A stretch of DNA of 64,000 bases from PALSA-894 sp963828625 (GCA_963828625.1 CAWHEX010000003.1:124001-188000); one strand, 5' to 3'. Counted from the first letter of the stretch, positions 36,875-46,593 are shown. Numbers and translations: made by a program. Notes: generated by a model from the sequence alone, not told the origin.

Positions 36875-37246
36875 ATGCAGACCGTCATCATCGTTATCCA
36901 CCTCATGATCGTGACCGCCATGATCGGTCTCGTCCTGCTGCAGAAATCCGAAGGCGGCGGCCTCGGCATGGGCGGCGGTGGCGGCGGCTTCCTGACCAGC
37001 CGCGGCACCTCCAACGTGTTGACCCGCACGACCGCAATCCTTGCGGGGGTGTTCTTCGCAACCAGTCTGGTGCTGTCGATCATGGCCGGCTGGGATCGCA
37101 AGCCGCGCTCGATCCTGCAGGATTCTTCGCCGACGGCGCCGGCCTCACAGCCGGCCAATCCGGGCGGCACAGCGCCGCTCGCGCCCGGCGGGCTGCTCGA
37201 CCGGCTGAAACAGGGCACACCCGCGGAACCGCAGGTGCCGCGATAA
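36875..37246 (+). CDS. secG: Preprotein translocase subunit SecG
   Basis: A 123-residue inner-membrane subunit of SecYEG with two membrane helices (about residues 3-22 and 52-71) joined by the typical Gly-rich loop 'EGGGLGMGGGGGGFLTSRG'. The tail after residue 75 is Pro/Ala-rich and ends 'QVPR'. It has the usual alphaproteobacterial position between tpiA and pyrG. A strong terminator follows. Confidence 0.95.
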   Translation: MQTVIIVIHLMIVTAMIGLVLLQKSEGGGLGMGGGGGGFLTSRGTSNVLTRTTAILAGVFFATSLVLSIMAGWDRKPRSILQDSSPTAPASQPANPGGTAPLAPGGLLDRLKQGTPAEPQVPR

Positions 37247-37261
37247 TAGCAAGACTGCCGC

Positions 37262-37290
37262 AAGGGCCGGGAAACCGGCCCTTCGTTCTT
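37262..37290 (+). terminator. Intrinsic terminator after secG
   Basis: A perfect 9-bp stem (AAGGGCCGG/CCGGCCCTT) closes a GAAA tetraloop at 37271-37274 and is followed by CGTTCTTTC. It lies 15 bases after the secG stop, separating tpiA-secG from pyrG. Confidence 0.75.
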
Positions 37291-37338
37291 TCGGACAGAC
37301 TCGTCGAATCGAATCGGGTGGACTAAAGGTTGGCTCCC

Positions 37339-38966
37339 ATGGCGCGGTACGTTTTCATCACCGGCGGCGTGGTCTCCTCCCTCGGCAAGGGTCTCGCTTC
37401 AGCAGCACTCGGTGCGCTGTTGCAGGCGCGCGGCTACAAGGTCCGCCTGCGCAAGCTCGACCCGTATCTCAACGTCGATCCGGGCACGATGTCGCCGTAT
37501 CAGCACGGCGAGGTGTTCGTCACCGACGACGGCGCGGAGACCGACCTCGATCTCGGACACTACGAGCGCTTCACCGGCAATCCGGCGAGCAAGCGCGACA
37601 ACATCACGACCGGGCGCATCTATCAGGACATCCTCGCCAAGGAGCGGCGCGGCGACTACCTCGGCGCGACCATCCAGGTGATCCCGCACGTCACCAACGC
37701 CATCAAGGACTTCATCCGCGACGGCAACGAGGACTGCGACTTCGTCCTGATGGAGATCGGCGGCACAGTCGGCGACATCGAGAGCCTGCCGTTCCTCGAA
37801 GCGATCCGCCAGTTCGGCAACGAACTGCCGCGCAATCACGCGATCTACATCCACCTCACCTTGATGCCGTACATCCCGAGCGCGGGCGAACTGAAGACCA
37901 AGCCGACGCAGCACTCGGTGAAGGAACTGCTCTCGATCGGTATCCAGCCCGACATTCTGCTTTGCCGCACCGACCGGCCGATCCCGTCAGAAGAGCGCCG
38001 CAAGCTCGCGCTGTTCTGCAATGTGCGGGCGAGCGCGGTGATCGAAGCGCGCGACGTCGACAACATCTATGCGGTGCCGGAAGCCTATTCGGCCGAAGGA
38101 CTCGATGCCGAAGTGCTGGCGGCCTTCAACATGGAAGCAGGCGCTGCGCCCGACATGACGCGCTGGCGGACGATCAACGAGCGCGTCCGCAATCCGGAAG
38201 GCGATGTCACGATCGCGATCGTCGGCAAGTACACCGGCATGAAGGACGCCTACAAATCGCTGATCGAGGCGCTCAGCCACGGCGGCATTGCCAACAAGGT
38301 GAAGGTCAAGCTCGACTGGATCGAGTCCGAGGTGTTCGAGAAGGAGGATGCCGCGCCGTTCCTCGAGCACGTGAACGGCATCCTGGTGCCCGGCGGCTTC
38401 GGCCAAAGAGGCGCGGAGGGCAAGATCAAGGCCGCGCAGTTCGCGCGCGAGCGCGATGTGCCGTATTTCGGCATCTGCTTCGGCATGCAGATGGCGGTGA
38501 TCGAGGCGGCGCGCAATCTCGCCGGTATCGAGGAGGCGAATTCGACCGAGTTCGGCCAAACGAAGGAGCCGGTGGTCGGCCTGATGACCGAGTGGCTCAA
38601 AGGCAATGCGCTGGAGAAGCGGCAGGCGAACGGTGATCTCGGCGGCACGATGCGGCTCGGCGCCTATCCGGCGGCGCTGTCACGCGGCAGCAAGATCGCG
38701 GAGATTTATGGCGCGACGGAAATCTCCGAGCGCCACCGCCATCGCTACGAGGTCAACACCGCCTACAAGGGCCGCCTCGAACAGCACGGGATGCGTTTCT
38801 GCGGCATGTCTCCGACGGCGTGCTGCCCGAAACGATCGAATACACCGACCACCCGTGGTTCATCGGCGTGCAGTATCACCCCGAGCTGAAGTCGCGGCCT
38901 TTTGCTCCTCATCCGCTCTTTGCCTCGTTCGTTGAGGCGGCGGTGGAGCAGAGCCGGCTGGTGTAA
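37339..38966 (+). CDS. pyrG: CTP synthase (frame-broken)
   Basis: Makes CTP from UTP and glutamine. The synthetase domain starts 'MARYVFITGGVVSSLGKGLA', and a class I glutaminase domain from about residue 290 has the Cys in 'PYFGICFGMQMAVIEAA'. Near the end one base is missing at about 38812-38815: 'MRFCGMSP' in one frame continues as 'GVLPETIEYTDHPWFIGVQY' in another and reaches the stop at 38964-38966. Restored length is 542 residues. The start ATG at 37339 is preferred over an in-frame TTG at 37330. Confidence 0.95.
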
Positions 38967-39020
38967 TCCGACTTCCTAGCTTTGAACCTTGGGCCGTCCC
39001 GCAGCGTCTAACGCTGCGCC

Positions 39021-39928
39021 ATGCCGTCGTCATTGACCCGCAGGATCAAGGCCCTCGCGCTGATGCTTGTCGGTGCGACGGCGGGCGGCTGGCCGACCGG
39101 TGACAACATGGCTCAAGCGGCAAGTGTGTCTCGCACGGCAGCTGTCCAGTATCCCTGGAAAGGGACCGACGACGAGATCACCGTCAATCTGGCGATCGGC
39201 TCCTTGCGCGACTCGATGCTGAAATGGCTGACGACCGAACGCGGGGTTCATGTCGAAACGCTTACTCGTGTCGATAGGAGCGATCGCCGGCTTCGCGGCG
39301 CAATGCGCGGTCAATGAGCGGATCAGCAAACGCGACGTGCCGGGCGCCTATGCGGGCATGCCAGGCCCCGAACTTGCCGCGCTCCTGCGCGATCGCGGCC
39401 TTGCGGTGAGCGCTACAGGGTAAATCGGGCGAGAAGTATCACTTCGGTGATCTGCTCAACGGCTATCTCGTGAATCAATCCACCACCGTGAATTACCACC
39501 TGTTCGGAATTCTCGGCGCAGCCGCCGTCGAGATGGGTGCGCGGTACGAAGAGCTTCCCGATGCCATTCCGGTGTTCAAGCGCGCGGCGCAGACCGTCGG
39601 CACGCCGGAATACGGCATCCTGCATCCGCCAAAGCCGCTCGACCCGCATTTCACCCCGCGCGAAGCGCTCGAACGGTTCTGGCCCGACGTGAAATACATC
39701 TTCGAACGCACGGATGGGCAGGGCATCGATGTGCTCAAGGGCCGCAGCGTGCGCCCCGAATACTGGCCGCTGGTCACGGCGCTCGTTGCGCGGCAATTTC
39801 TGCTGATGTCGAAGGACACGATCGATCCGCGCGTCGCGGTCGGGCTGATCATGGAGTCCGCGATCTTCATGTCGAAGGTCGATCCCAGCACCGTACCTCA
39901 GACCGCGAAAGCAACGGCGGTGCCATGA
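39021..39928 (+). CDS. Conserved-looking hypothetical protein (two frame breaks)
   Basis: I do not recognise this family. Three open segments join into one 301-residue protein if one extra base is dropped at about 39260-39266 and one at about 39417-39421. The joined centre reads 'LLVSIGAIAGFAAQCAVNER' and then 'GEKYHFGDLLNGYLVNQSTT'. Codon use stays normal across the joins, which supports a single gene. There is a hydrophobic patch at about residues 85-98 but no clear signal peptide. A later start at 'MAQAASVSRT' is possible. It overlaps the next gene by 4 bases, suggesting the pair works together. Confidence 0.55.
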
Positions 39929-40428
39929 GGGTGGTTGCGGCGCTCATGATTTTGCTCGTATCGACTGCGGGCGCTGTTGCGCAGGACAAGTCGCTGCCTC
40001 AGTTCAAGGACTATCCGGTCAAGACCATTTACAAGGGCAAGCCAGCGAAGCCCAAGCTCACGGGCGAGACCAAGCTCTATTACAGTTCGTCGTACAATTC
40101 GGCGGTCGAGGCGGGCACGACCTTCGCTGGCGAATACGCCATCGCTCTGCGGCCCTGCGGCTCCACCTGCGTGATGCCGGATATTGTCAGCGTACGCAGC
40201 GGCAAGGTCATCAAGATCCCGTTCTCGATCTCCGGCTGGCGCGAATATCACGACGCCTTCGAGCCGGTGGTGACCAAGCCAAACAGCCGATTGATTGTCT
40301 TTGCGGGCGGCCGCAACGAGAAGCAGCCGGTCGGCTATCACTACTATGTGCTGGAGAAGGGCGCGTTGAAATTCCTGCGTACGGTTGAAACCGACGGGAT
40401 TTTCATGGAGCCGCTGCCGGCGGATTGA
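39925..40428 (+). CDS. Secreted hypothetical protein
   Basis: A 167-residue protein with a clear signal peptide (residues 1-19, 'ILLVSTAGAVAQ'). The mature part is soluble, has two nearby Cys in 'LRPCGSTCVMPDI' that could pair, and repeated Lys-Pro motifs near its start ('YKGKPAKPKLTGETKLYYSS'). The family is unknown to me. It starts inside the stop of the preceding gene (ATGA overlap). Confidence 0.75.
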   Translation: MRVVAALMILLVSTAGAVAQDKSLPQFKDYPVKTIYKGKPAKPKLTGETKLYYSSSYNSAVEAGTTFAGEYAIALRPCGSTCVMPDIVSVRSGKVIKIPFSISGWREYHDAFEPVVTKPNSRLIVFAGGRNEKQPVGYHYYVLEKGALKFLRTVETDGIFMEPLPAD

Positions 40429-40516
40429 TGCCCTTGTGCGGGCGCACGCCTTTGCGTCAAATGGTGGTCCTTCATCGCCGCGCACGTCTGCGGCCAACAT
40501 CCCAAGCGGAGGAAAC

Positions 40517-40843
40517 ATGATCTACGAAATGCGCAGCTATCGGGCGATGCCGGGCCGTATGCCGGACCTGCTCAAGCGCTTCGATACAATCACGCTGAAG
40601 TTGTTCGAAAAGCACGGCATCAAGCAGGCCGGCTTCTGGGTCACGGAGGTCGGCGAGTCGAACCACAACCTGATTTATCTGTGCGCCTACGAGTCGATGG
40701 CGGACCGTGAGCAAAAGTGGGGCGCGTTCTCCAGCGATCCGGAGTGGCATGCGAAGCGCGCCGAGACCGAGAAGAACGGCCCACTGGTGCAGACGTTCTC
40801 CAACCAGTTCCTCAAGCCGACGAGCTTTTCGAGCGTGAAATAA
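40517..40843 (+). CDS. NIPSNAP family protein
   Basis: A 108-residue single-domain NIPSNAP protein (dimeric alpha/beta-barrel fold). It opens 'MIYEMRSYRAMPGRMPDLLK' and contains 'GIKQAGFWVTEVG' and 'LIYLCAYESMADREQKW', typical of the family. Bacterial members have no settled function. AGCGGAGGAAAC directly precedes the ATG, a good ribosome binding site, so this start is firm. Confidence 0.85.
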   Translation: MIYEMRSYRAMPGRMPDLLKRFDTITLKLFEKHGIKQAGFWVTEVGESNHNLIYLCAYESMADREQKWGAFSSDPEWHAKRAETEKNGPLVQTFSNQFLKPTSFSSVK

Positions 40844-40854
40844 CGCGCTTGCGT

Positions 40855-40880
40855 CATGGCCGGGACAGTCCGGCCATGAG
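40855..40880. repeat. REP-like palindrome between convergent genes
   Basis: A perfect 10-bp stem (TCATGGCCGG/CCGGCCATGA) with a 6-base loop. It lies between the ends of the NIPSNAP and serine hydrolase genes. It shares the TGGCCGG/CCGGCCA core with 3939-3958 and could also act as a bidirectional terminator, though no T-run is present. Confidence 0.55.
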
Positions 40881-40886
40881 GCAACG

Positions 40887-42074
40887 CTACGCCGCAGCCT
40901 TCGTCCCATCGAGGCTGCGGTACACCCCGCGCTCCAGCGCGCCGTAGAGCTTGATCGCCTTTGCGTCGACGAACGGCAGCAGCTGCATCATGATCACCCC
41001 GCCGACGTCGCGCGCGGGATCAATCCAGAAATACGTGTTGGCCAGTCCCGCCCAGGCGAGGCTGCCGGGACTGCGGCCTTCCGGCGTGCGCTTCGTGTTG
41101 ATCATGAAGCTCAGGCCCCATTTCTTGTCCTGATCGGGCCACGGATCGAAGTCGTTCGATGCTTCGGGGACCGCGGTCGTCATCTTGGTGACGTTGAGTT
41201 CGCCGATGTGGTTCTGCGCCATCGTCTTGACGGTCTCGGCCGTGAGCACACGGCTGCCGTCGAGCGCGCCGCCGCTGAGCAGCATGCGCACGAAGCGAAT
41301 GTAGTCGGGAGCAGTGCCGTAGAGCCCGCCGCCGCCCATGTGGAATTCCGGTTCCTGCGCCATTTCGAACGGCACGGGCATCAGCGATCCGTCCGGGCCC
41401 CGCTGATGCATCCCGACAAGGCGCGCGCGCATGTCTGCCGTCAGCTTGAAGCCGGTCGAGTTCATGCCAAGCGGCGTGAAGATGTGATCCTTGAGATACG
41501 AGTCGAGCTTCTTGCCGCTGGCCGCTTCGACCGCCTTGCCGGCCCAGTCAATGTTGATGCCATATTCCCAGCGCTCACCCGGATCGGATGCGAGCGGCAG
41601 GCTCAGCGCCTTGTTCTCGCAGGTTGTCACGCCCGGAATGGCCGCGTGCTCCATGTACTTGCCCATGTCGCCGTTCCAGATGTTGTAACAATAGCCGGCG
41701 GTGTGGGTGAGCAGGTGCTTGAGCGTGATCGGTCGCTTGGCGGCGCGCAGCTTCGGCTTGCCGCTGGCGTCGAAGCCCTCGAACACCTGCTTGTCGGCGA
41801 TCTCCGGCAGCACCTTGCCGATCGGGTCGTCGAGCGAAAGCTTGCCTTGTTCGACGAGCTGCATTGCCGCGGCCGACGTGATCGCCTTGGTCATCGACGC
41901 GATCCAGAACACGCTGTCGGGTGTCATCGCGTGGGGCTTTCCGAGGTCGCGCTTGCCGAACGCGCCCTGATAGATCACTTCGCTCCCGCTCGCGGCCATC
42001 GCCACCACGCCTGCGATCTGCCGCGCGTCGGTCGCCTCGCGCAACGCCCGGTCGACATCGGTCAGTTGCTTCAT
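40887..42074 (-). CDS. Serine hydrolase (beta-lactamase/family VIII esterase type)
   Basis: A 395-residue penicillin-binding-protein-fold hydrolase. The nucleophile motif SxxK is 'SMTK' at residues 60-63, and the Tyr motif is in 'WEYGINIDWAG'. The third motif region reads 'SLAWAGLANTYFWIDP', with W-x-G in place of the KTG of true beta-lactamases, as in EstB-like family VIII esterases. No signal peptide is seen, so it is probably a cytoplasmic esterase. Substrate unknown. It is divergent from the VOC gene with 58 bases between. Confidence 0.88.
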   Translation of the reverse strand: MKQLTDVDRALREATDARQIAGVVAMAASGSEVIYQGAFGKRDLGKPHAMTPDSVFWIASMTKAITSAAAMQLVEQGKLSLDDPIGKVLPEIADKQVFEGFDASGKPKLRAAKRPITLKHLLTHTAGYCYNIWNGDMGKYMEHAAIPGVTTCENKALSLPLASDPGERWEYGINIDWAGKAVEAASGKKLDSYLKDHIFTPLGMNSTGFKLTADMRARLVGMHQRGPDGSLMPVPFEMAQEPEFHMGGGGLYGTAPDYIRFVRMLLSGGALDGSRVLTAETVKTMAQNHIGELNVTKMTTAVPEASNDFDPWPDQDKKWGLSFMINTKRTPEGRSPGSLAWAGLANTYFWIDPARDVGGVIMMQLLPFVDAKAIKLYGALERGVYRSLDGTKAAA

Positions 42075-42132
42075 GGCGCGTCCTCCTGTTTGTTTGGCGC
42101 AAGGCTAGAGCAAATCCAGAGGAGCGGCGAGC

Positions 42133-42996
42133 GTGGCGCGCGGTCTCGATCATATCGTTCATGCGGTGCGTGACCTCGACGCGGCGGGCGAGGCTTACGC
42201 GCGGTTGGGCTTCACGGTGGGCGCGCGCAACCAGCATCCTTGGGGCACGCATAATCGCATCGTGCAGTTTCCCGGCGTCTTCATCGAGTTGCTCACCATA
42301 GGCGACGGGTCGCGCATCGCGGGCCACCGCCCACGCATGATCTCATTCGGCGCGTTCACGCGCGACTTCCTTGCACGCGGCGAAGGCCTCTCGATGCTGG
42401 TGCTGGAAGGGAAGGGAGCGACGGCCGATGCCGAGGTCTTCCGCACGGCCGGGATCGGCGATTTCGATGTGTTCGATTTCGAGCGCGAGGGAAAGCGACC
42501 GGATGGTTCGAGCGTAAAGGTCGCGTTCTCGCTCGCGTTCGCAGCCGATCCGAAAGCGCCCGACACTGGCTTCTTCACTTGCCAGCAGCACTACCCGGAG
42601 AATTTCTGGAATCCCGCATTCCAGAAACATCAGAACGGCGTGACGGGTATTGCCGGCGTTGTGTTCGTCGCCGAGAACCCGGCCGATCATCACGTGTTCC
42701 TGAAAGCCTTCTCCGGCGTGAGCGATCTCAAATCCACATCGAGCGGCATCACCATCGAGACGCCGCGCGGCGAGATCCAGGTGATGGATCCGTCTGCGTT
42801 CCGGCTGCACTACGCGGTGGAGCCGCCGGATATCTCGCGCGGGATGCGGCTCGCGGCGCTACGCTTCGCGGTGCGTGATATCGGAAGCGCGAAGTCATCG
42901 CTCGGAGGCGCCGCCAACGAACGCATGAACCGGCTGGTCGTGGGTCCGCAAACCGCGCACGGCGCCACATTGGTGTTCGAGCCGGCAGTCGGCTGA
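42133..42996 (+). CDS. VOC superfamily (glyoxalase-like) protein
   Basis: A 287-residue protein with two vicinal-oxygen-chelate halves. It opens 'GLDHIVHAVRDLDAAGEAYA', the VOC start with a metal-ligand-type His. The middle has 'DTGFFTCQQHYPENFW' and 'GVVFVAENPADHHVF', as in the glyoxalase-like (PF13468-type) group. Substrate unknown. It may be divergently expressed with the neighbouring serine hydrolase, which could suggest a shared degradation role; that is inference. Confidence 0.82.
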   Translation: MARGLDHIVHAVRDLDAAGEAYARLGFTVGARNQHPWGTHNRIVQFPGVFIELLTIGDGSRIAGHRPRMISFGAFTRDFLARGEGLSMLVLEGKGATADAEVFRTAGIGDFDVFDFEREGKRPDGSSVKVAFSLAFAADPKAPDTGFFTCQQHYPENFWNPAFQKHQNGVTGIAGVVFVAENPADHHVFLKAFSGVSDLKSTSSGITIETPRGEIQVMDPSAFRLHYAVEPPDISRGMRLAALRFAVRDIGSAKSSLGGAANERMNRLVVGPQTAHGATLVFEPAVG

Positions 42997-43161
42997 GCGT
43001 CTGACGCCCGATGAAAATGAGCGGCTCCGGGTTGCCCCTTCCACAAACGGCCCGGGGCCGTTTCATATGCTGATGCAGGATCTTGCCGGCGCATCATCAT
43101 CCGTTTTGACAGATCGTGAGCGCCGGTTGACCGCCCGCCTTTGGGCACGCAAGGTCTGCCC

Positions 43162-44005
43162 ATGTCGGGGGCACCCAACCCAATCGTCTCGATCGGCAAT
43201 GTGCGGTTCGGCAATGCGTTGCCGCTCGCGCTGATCGCGGGGCCATGCCAGCTCGAAAGCCGCGCGCACGCGCTGGAGATGGCATCCGCCCTGAAGGAGA
43301 TCGCGGCGCGTGCCGGGATTGGGCTCGTCTACAAGACCTCGTTCGACAAGGCGAACCGCACCAGCGCGAAGGCCGCGCGCGGGATCGGCCTCGATGCCGC
43401 GCTGCCGATCTTCGCCGAGATCCGCGAGAAGACCGGACTGCCGGTGCTGACCGACGTGCACGACGCCGCACAGTGCGCACGCGTCGCACAGGCCGTGGAC
43501 GTGCTTCAAATCCCGGCGTTCCTCTGCCGCCAGACCGATCTGCTCGTCGCCGCCGCCGAGACTGGCAAAGCCGTGAACGTGAAGAAAGGCCAGTTCCTCG
43601 CGCCGTGGGACATGGCGAACGTGGTCGCGAAGATCACGGGTGCGGGCAACGCCAACGTTCTCGTCACCGAGCGCGGCGCGTCGTTCGGCTACAACACGCT
43701 CGTCTCCGACATGCGCGCGCTGCCGGTGCTGGCCAAGACCGGCGCGCCGGTGATCTTCGACGCGACGCACTCGGTCCAACAGCCCGGCGGGCAGGGCGCC
43801 TCGTCGGGCGGCGAGCGCGAATATCGTGCCGGTGCTGGCGCGTGCCGCCGTGGCGGTGGGCGTCGCGGGCGTGTTCATCGAGACGCATCAGGACCCGGAC
43901 AAGGCGCCTTCCGACGGCCCGAACATGATCCCGATCAAGCAATTAGAGCCATTGCTTCAATCCCTGAGGCAGTTCGACGCGCTCGCCAAAGCCATCGCGC
44001 GCTGA
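43162..44005 (+). CDS. kdsA: 2-dehydro-3-deoxyphosphooctonate aldolase (frame-broken)
   Basis: Makes Kdo-8-phosphate from arabinose 5-phosphate and phosphoenolpyruvate for the LPS inner core. 'LIAGPCQLESRAHALEMA', 'GLVYKTSFDKANRTS' and 'VKKGQFLAPWDMANVV' are family motifs. The frame breaks at about 43825: one extra C turns the expected 'SSGGEREYVPVLARAAVAVG' into two frames. Restored length is 280 residues, ending 'KAIAR'. Start at 43162 because the in-frame upstream codons lack similarity. Confidence 0.94.
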
Positions 44006-44070
44006 CCGCCGCAAACTTGCCGCCGAATCTGGGATGATGGCGCGACGGCTCATCGCCGACGGGGGAGACC

Positions 44071-44482
44071 ATGGTGCTGCAATCGTTGAGCGGCCTGCCC
44101 GCATTCCTGATCTATTTCGTCTGCGCGTCCGTGCTCGTCGGCGGCTTACGTCTACGTCTACACGCTGATCACCGCACACAACGAGTTCGACCTGATCGCC
44201 CAGGACAAGCCGGGCGCCGCGATCGCGCTGGGGTTAAGCGTGATCGGCTTCGCGCTTCCGCTCACCAGTTCGATCGCGCACTCCGACGGCATTCTCGACA
44301 TGGCGATCTGGGGCGTGATCGCCGCGATCGTGCAGGTCGCGGTTTATTACCTCGCGCGCATTCCGGTGCCGGATCTCTCGCAGCGCATCGCGAACGGCGA
44401 GACCGCACCCGCGATCTGGCTTGGCGCCGCGTCGGTCGCGGCGGGCATGCTCAACGCCGCATCGATGGGCACGTCGGGATGA
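44071..44482 (+). CDS. DUF350 (YjfL-like) membrane protein (frame-broken)
   Basis: Four hydrophobic helices are predicted by eye. The first part 'PAFLIYFVCASVLVG' continues after one extra G at about 44138-44144 as 'AYVYVYTLITAHNEFDLI', then 'GAAIALGLSVIGFALPL' and 'DMAIWGVIAAIVQVAVYYL'. Restored length is 136 residues, matching DUF350/UPF0719 proteins. In enterobacteria this family (yjfL) sits with DUF1190 and YjfC-type genes, as it does here. It overlaps the next gene by 4 bases. Confidence 0.82.
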
Positions 44483-44904
44483 AGCGCTCCGCCCAGGTCG
44501 CTCTCGTCCTGATGGGCGTGACCGGCACGACGGCGGCCGGCGCCTACATGTTGCCGTCGCGCCCGGAATGCCGGCAGCCGGCCGCATCGTCGACCGCCGT
44601 CAATCCTCCCGCTGTTCTGCCCGGTGCGCAGGCCGCCGCGGACGAGCCCTGCCGCCGCCGGCGCTGGGGAAGCTGGAATTGGGGCTCGAGCTCCTACCGA
44701 AGCTACAGCTCAAGCCCCAGCAGCACGCGAACGTGGACATCGACGCGCGGCCCGACGTCGGTCTCGACCGCGCTGCGCCCATCCTCCGGAGCAGCCAGCC
44801 GCGGCACCAGTTCGCCGTCGGCCTCGACGTCGTCCTCGTCGCGCGGCGGCTTCGGCTCGACCAGCCATTCGATGTCGTCGCGTGGCTCGAGCGGTGGCAG
44901 CTAG
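44479..44904 (+). CDS. DUF1190-like (YjfM/YgiB-type) exported protein, copy 1
   Basis: A 141-residue protein with an N-terminal hydrophobic segment ('VALVLMGVTGTTAAGAYM'), two Cys in the first 60 residues ('PECRQ', 'EPCRRR') and then a Ser/Thr/Arg-rich low-complexity tail ending with 'RGGFGSTSHSMSSRG'. The MKRS start and the RGGFG motif are shared with the next gene and with YgiB/YjfM proteins. It begins inside the DUF350 stop codon. Function unknown; possibly a periplasmic partner of the membrane protein. Confidence 0.7.
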   Translation: MKRSAQVALVLMGVTGTTAAGAYMLPSRPECRQPAASSTAVNPPAVLPGAQAAADEPCRRRRWGSWNWGSSSYRSYSSSPSSTRTWTSTRGPTSVSTALRPSSGAASRGTSSPSASTSSSSRGGFGSTSHSMSSRGSSGGS

Positions 44905-45034
44905 GCCGTCATGATGAATGCCGCCTTACCGGCGCGCGCGCATTTGCATCGCGTTCCCTAACGGGATTTTCCGCAGTTTCGGTTCTAATCCGCCGCTGTG
45001 CCGCGTCGCGTGACGCCGCGCGACGGGGGCCGCG

Positions 45035-45421
45035 ATGAAGCGTTCGGGAAACGTCGGACTGGTGGTGATGGGCGCTGCGGCGTTCGTCGCGACGTTCGCT
45101 GGCGGGATCACCTACATGGCGTGGCAGAAGCCGACCCAGGCTGCGCCCGCGCAAACCGCCGCGGACCAGAACTGCACGACGCGCTCCGACGGCACACAAA
45201 GCTGCCAGCCGCAGCGGCGTGGTTTCGCCTACTACTTCTTTCCGAGTTGGGGCTCGTCGGTCAGAGCAGGCTCGACGTATGAGCCGCGTTCGCGCACACA
45301 GACGGCGGCCTTCGCGGGCAACTCCGGCTCGTCCACGTCGGCGGGCAGCGGCAACACCACGCGCGGCGGCTTCGGCTCGACCGCGGGAAGCGGCTCGTAT
45401 CGCGTGTCCGCGGGCGGCTAA
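45035..45421 (+). CDS. DUF1190-like (YjfM/YgiB-type) exported protein, copy 2
   Basis: A 128-residue paralogue of the preceding gene. It starts 'MKRSGNVGLVVMGAAAFVAT', has a Cys pair in 'NCTTRSDGTQSCQPQRRGFA' and ends in a Gly/Ser-rich tail with 'TTRGGFGSTAGSGSYR'. It better matches canonical DUF1190 proteins. It lies 130 bases after copy 1 and 10 bases before the ATP-grasp gene, so it is likely cotranscribed with the latter. Confidence 0.75.
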   Translation: MKRSGNVGLVVMGAAAFVATFAGGITYMAWQKPTQAAPAQTAADQNCTTRSDGTQSCQPQRRGFAYYFFPSWGSSVRAGSTYEPRSRTQTAAFAGNSGSSTSAGSGNTTRGGFGSTAGSGSYRVSAGG

Positions 45422-45431
45422 ACTCTGCCGC

Positions 45432-46593
45432 ATGCAACGAATCGCCTGCGACGAACGACCGGACTGGAAAGAGAAGGCCGAGGCGGCCGGCTTCCGCTTC
45501 CACACCATTTCGGGCGAGCGCTACTGGGACGAGCGCGCTTATTACGCCTTTACGCTCGAACAGATCGAGCGCGACATCGAGGCGCCGACGGCCGAGCTTG
45601 ACGGTATGTGCCGCGAGCTTGTCGGGCGCGCGGTCGCCGACGAGCGCATGTTGCGCGTGCTGCGTATCCCCGAGCGGTTCTGGAACTTCATCGCGGCAAG
45701 CTGGAAGCGTGGCGACCCGAGCCTCTATGGCCGCTTCGATCTCTCCTACGACGGCAACGGTCCCGCGAAGCTGCTCGAGTACAACGCCGATACGCCGACC
45801 TCGGTGTTCGAGACCGGCGCGTTCCAGTGGATGTGGCTGGAGGACGCGAAGGCGCGAAACATCGTGCCCGCCGATGCCGACCAGTACAATTCGTTGCATG
45901 AGCGGTTGATCGAAGGCTGGAAGGAGATCGCCAAAGGCGAGCACGTTCATCTCGCGGGCGCGATCGAAGACCCCGAAGACGGTGGCACGATTTCGTATCT
46001 GGAGGACACGCGCGCGTCAGGCCGGCCTCGCCACCACCGTGATGGCGATGGAATCCATCGGACGCACGCCAAAGGGTGCGTTTGTCGATCTCGCCGACAA
46101 GCCGATCACGCTGATGTTCAAGCTCTACCCATGGGAGTGGATGTTCCGCGAGCAGTTCGGCGGCTATCTGGCGGGCTCGGCCACGCGCTGGCTCGAACCG
46201 CCGTGGAAGGCGATCCTGTCGAACAAGGGCATCCTGCCGCTCTTGTGGGCGATGTTTCCGCGCCACCCGAATCTGCTGCCGGCCTATTTCGACGACGATC
46301 CGAAGGCGGCCGAACTCGGCAACTCGTTCGTGCGCAAGCCACTCTATTCGCGCGAGGGCTCCAACGTGACGATCATGGTCAAGGGACAGGCGATCGATCA
46401 GGACGAGGGTCCGTACGGCGAGGAAGGCTTCGTTCGTCAGGCCGTCGCCACGCTCCCGGCCTTCGACGGCAACTACGCCGCCATCGGCTCCTGGATCGCC
46501 GCAGGGCAGCCCTGCGGGCTCTCGGTGCGTGAGGATATGAGCCCAATCACCAAGAATACCTCGCGATTCCTGCCCCACGCGATTGTCGGGTGA
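45432..46593 (+). CDS. Glutathionylspermidine synthase-like ATP-grasp ligase (YjfC/YgiC, frame-broken)
   Basis: A 386-residue protein equivalent to the synthetase half of glutathionylspermidine synthase, without the amidase half. It opens 'MQRIACDERPDWKEKAEAAG'; 'GRFDLSYDGNGPAKLLEYN' and 'ADTPTSVFETGAFQW' lie in the ATP-grasp core. One extra C at about 46009-46016 interrupts 'LEDTARQAGLATTVMA'. The C-terminal part has 'SFVRKPLYSREGSNVTI'. The family forms peptide or amide bonds with ATP; the substrate of the YjfC group is unknown. The operon with DUF350 and DUF1190 genes mirrors the yjf locus. Confidence 0.88.

Noticed and set aside
40887..42074. A true class C beta-lactamase (resistance gene)
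   Set aside because: It has SxxK and a Tyr motif but no KTG and no signal peptide, which fits a family VIII esterase better.
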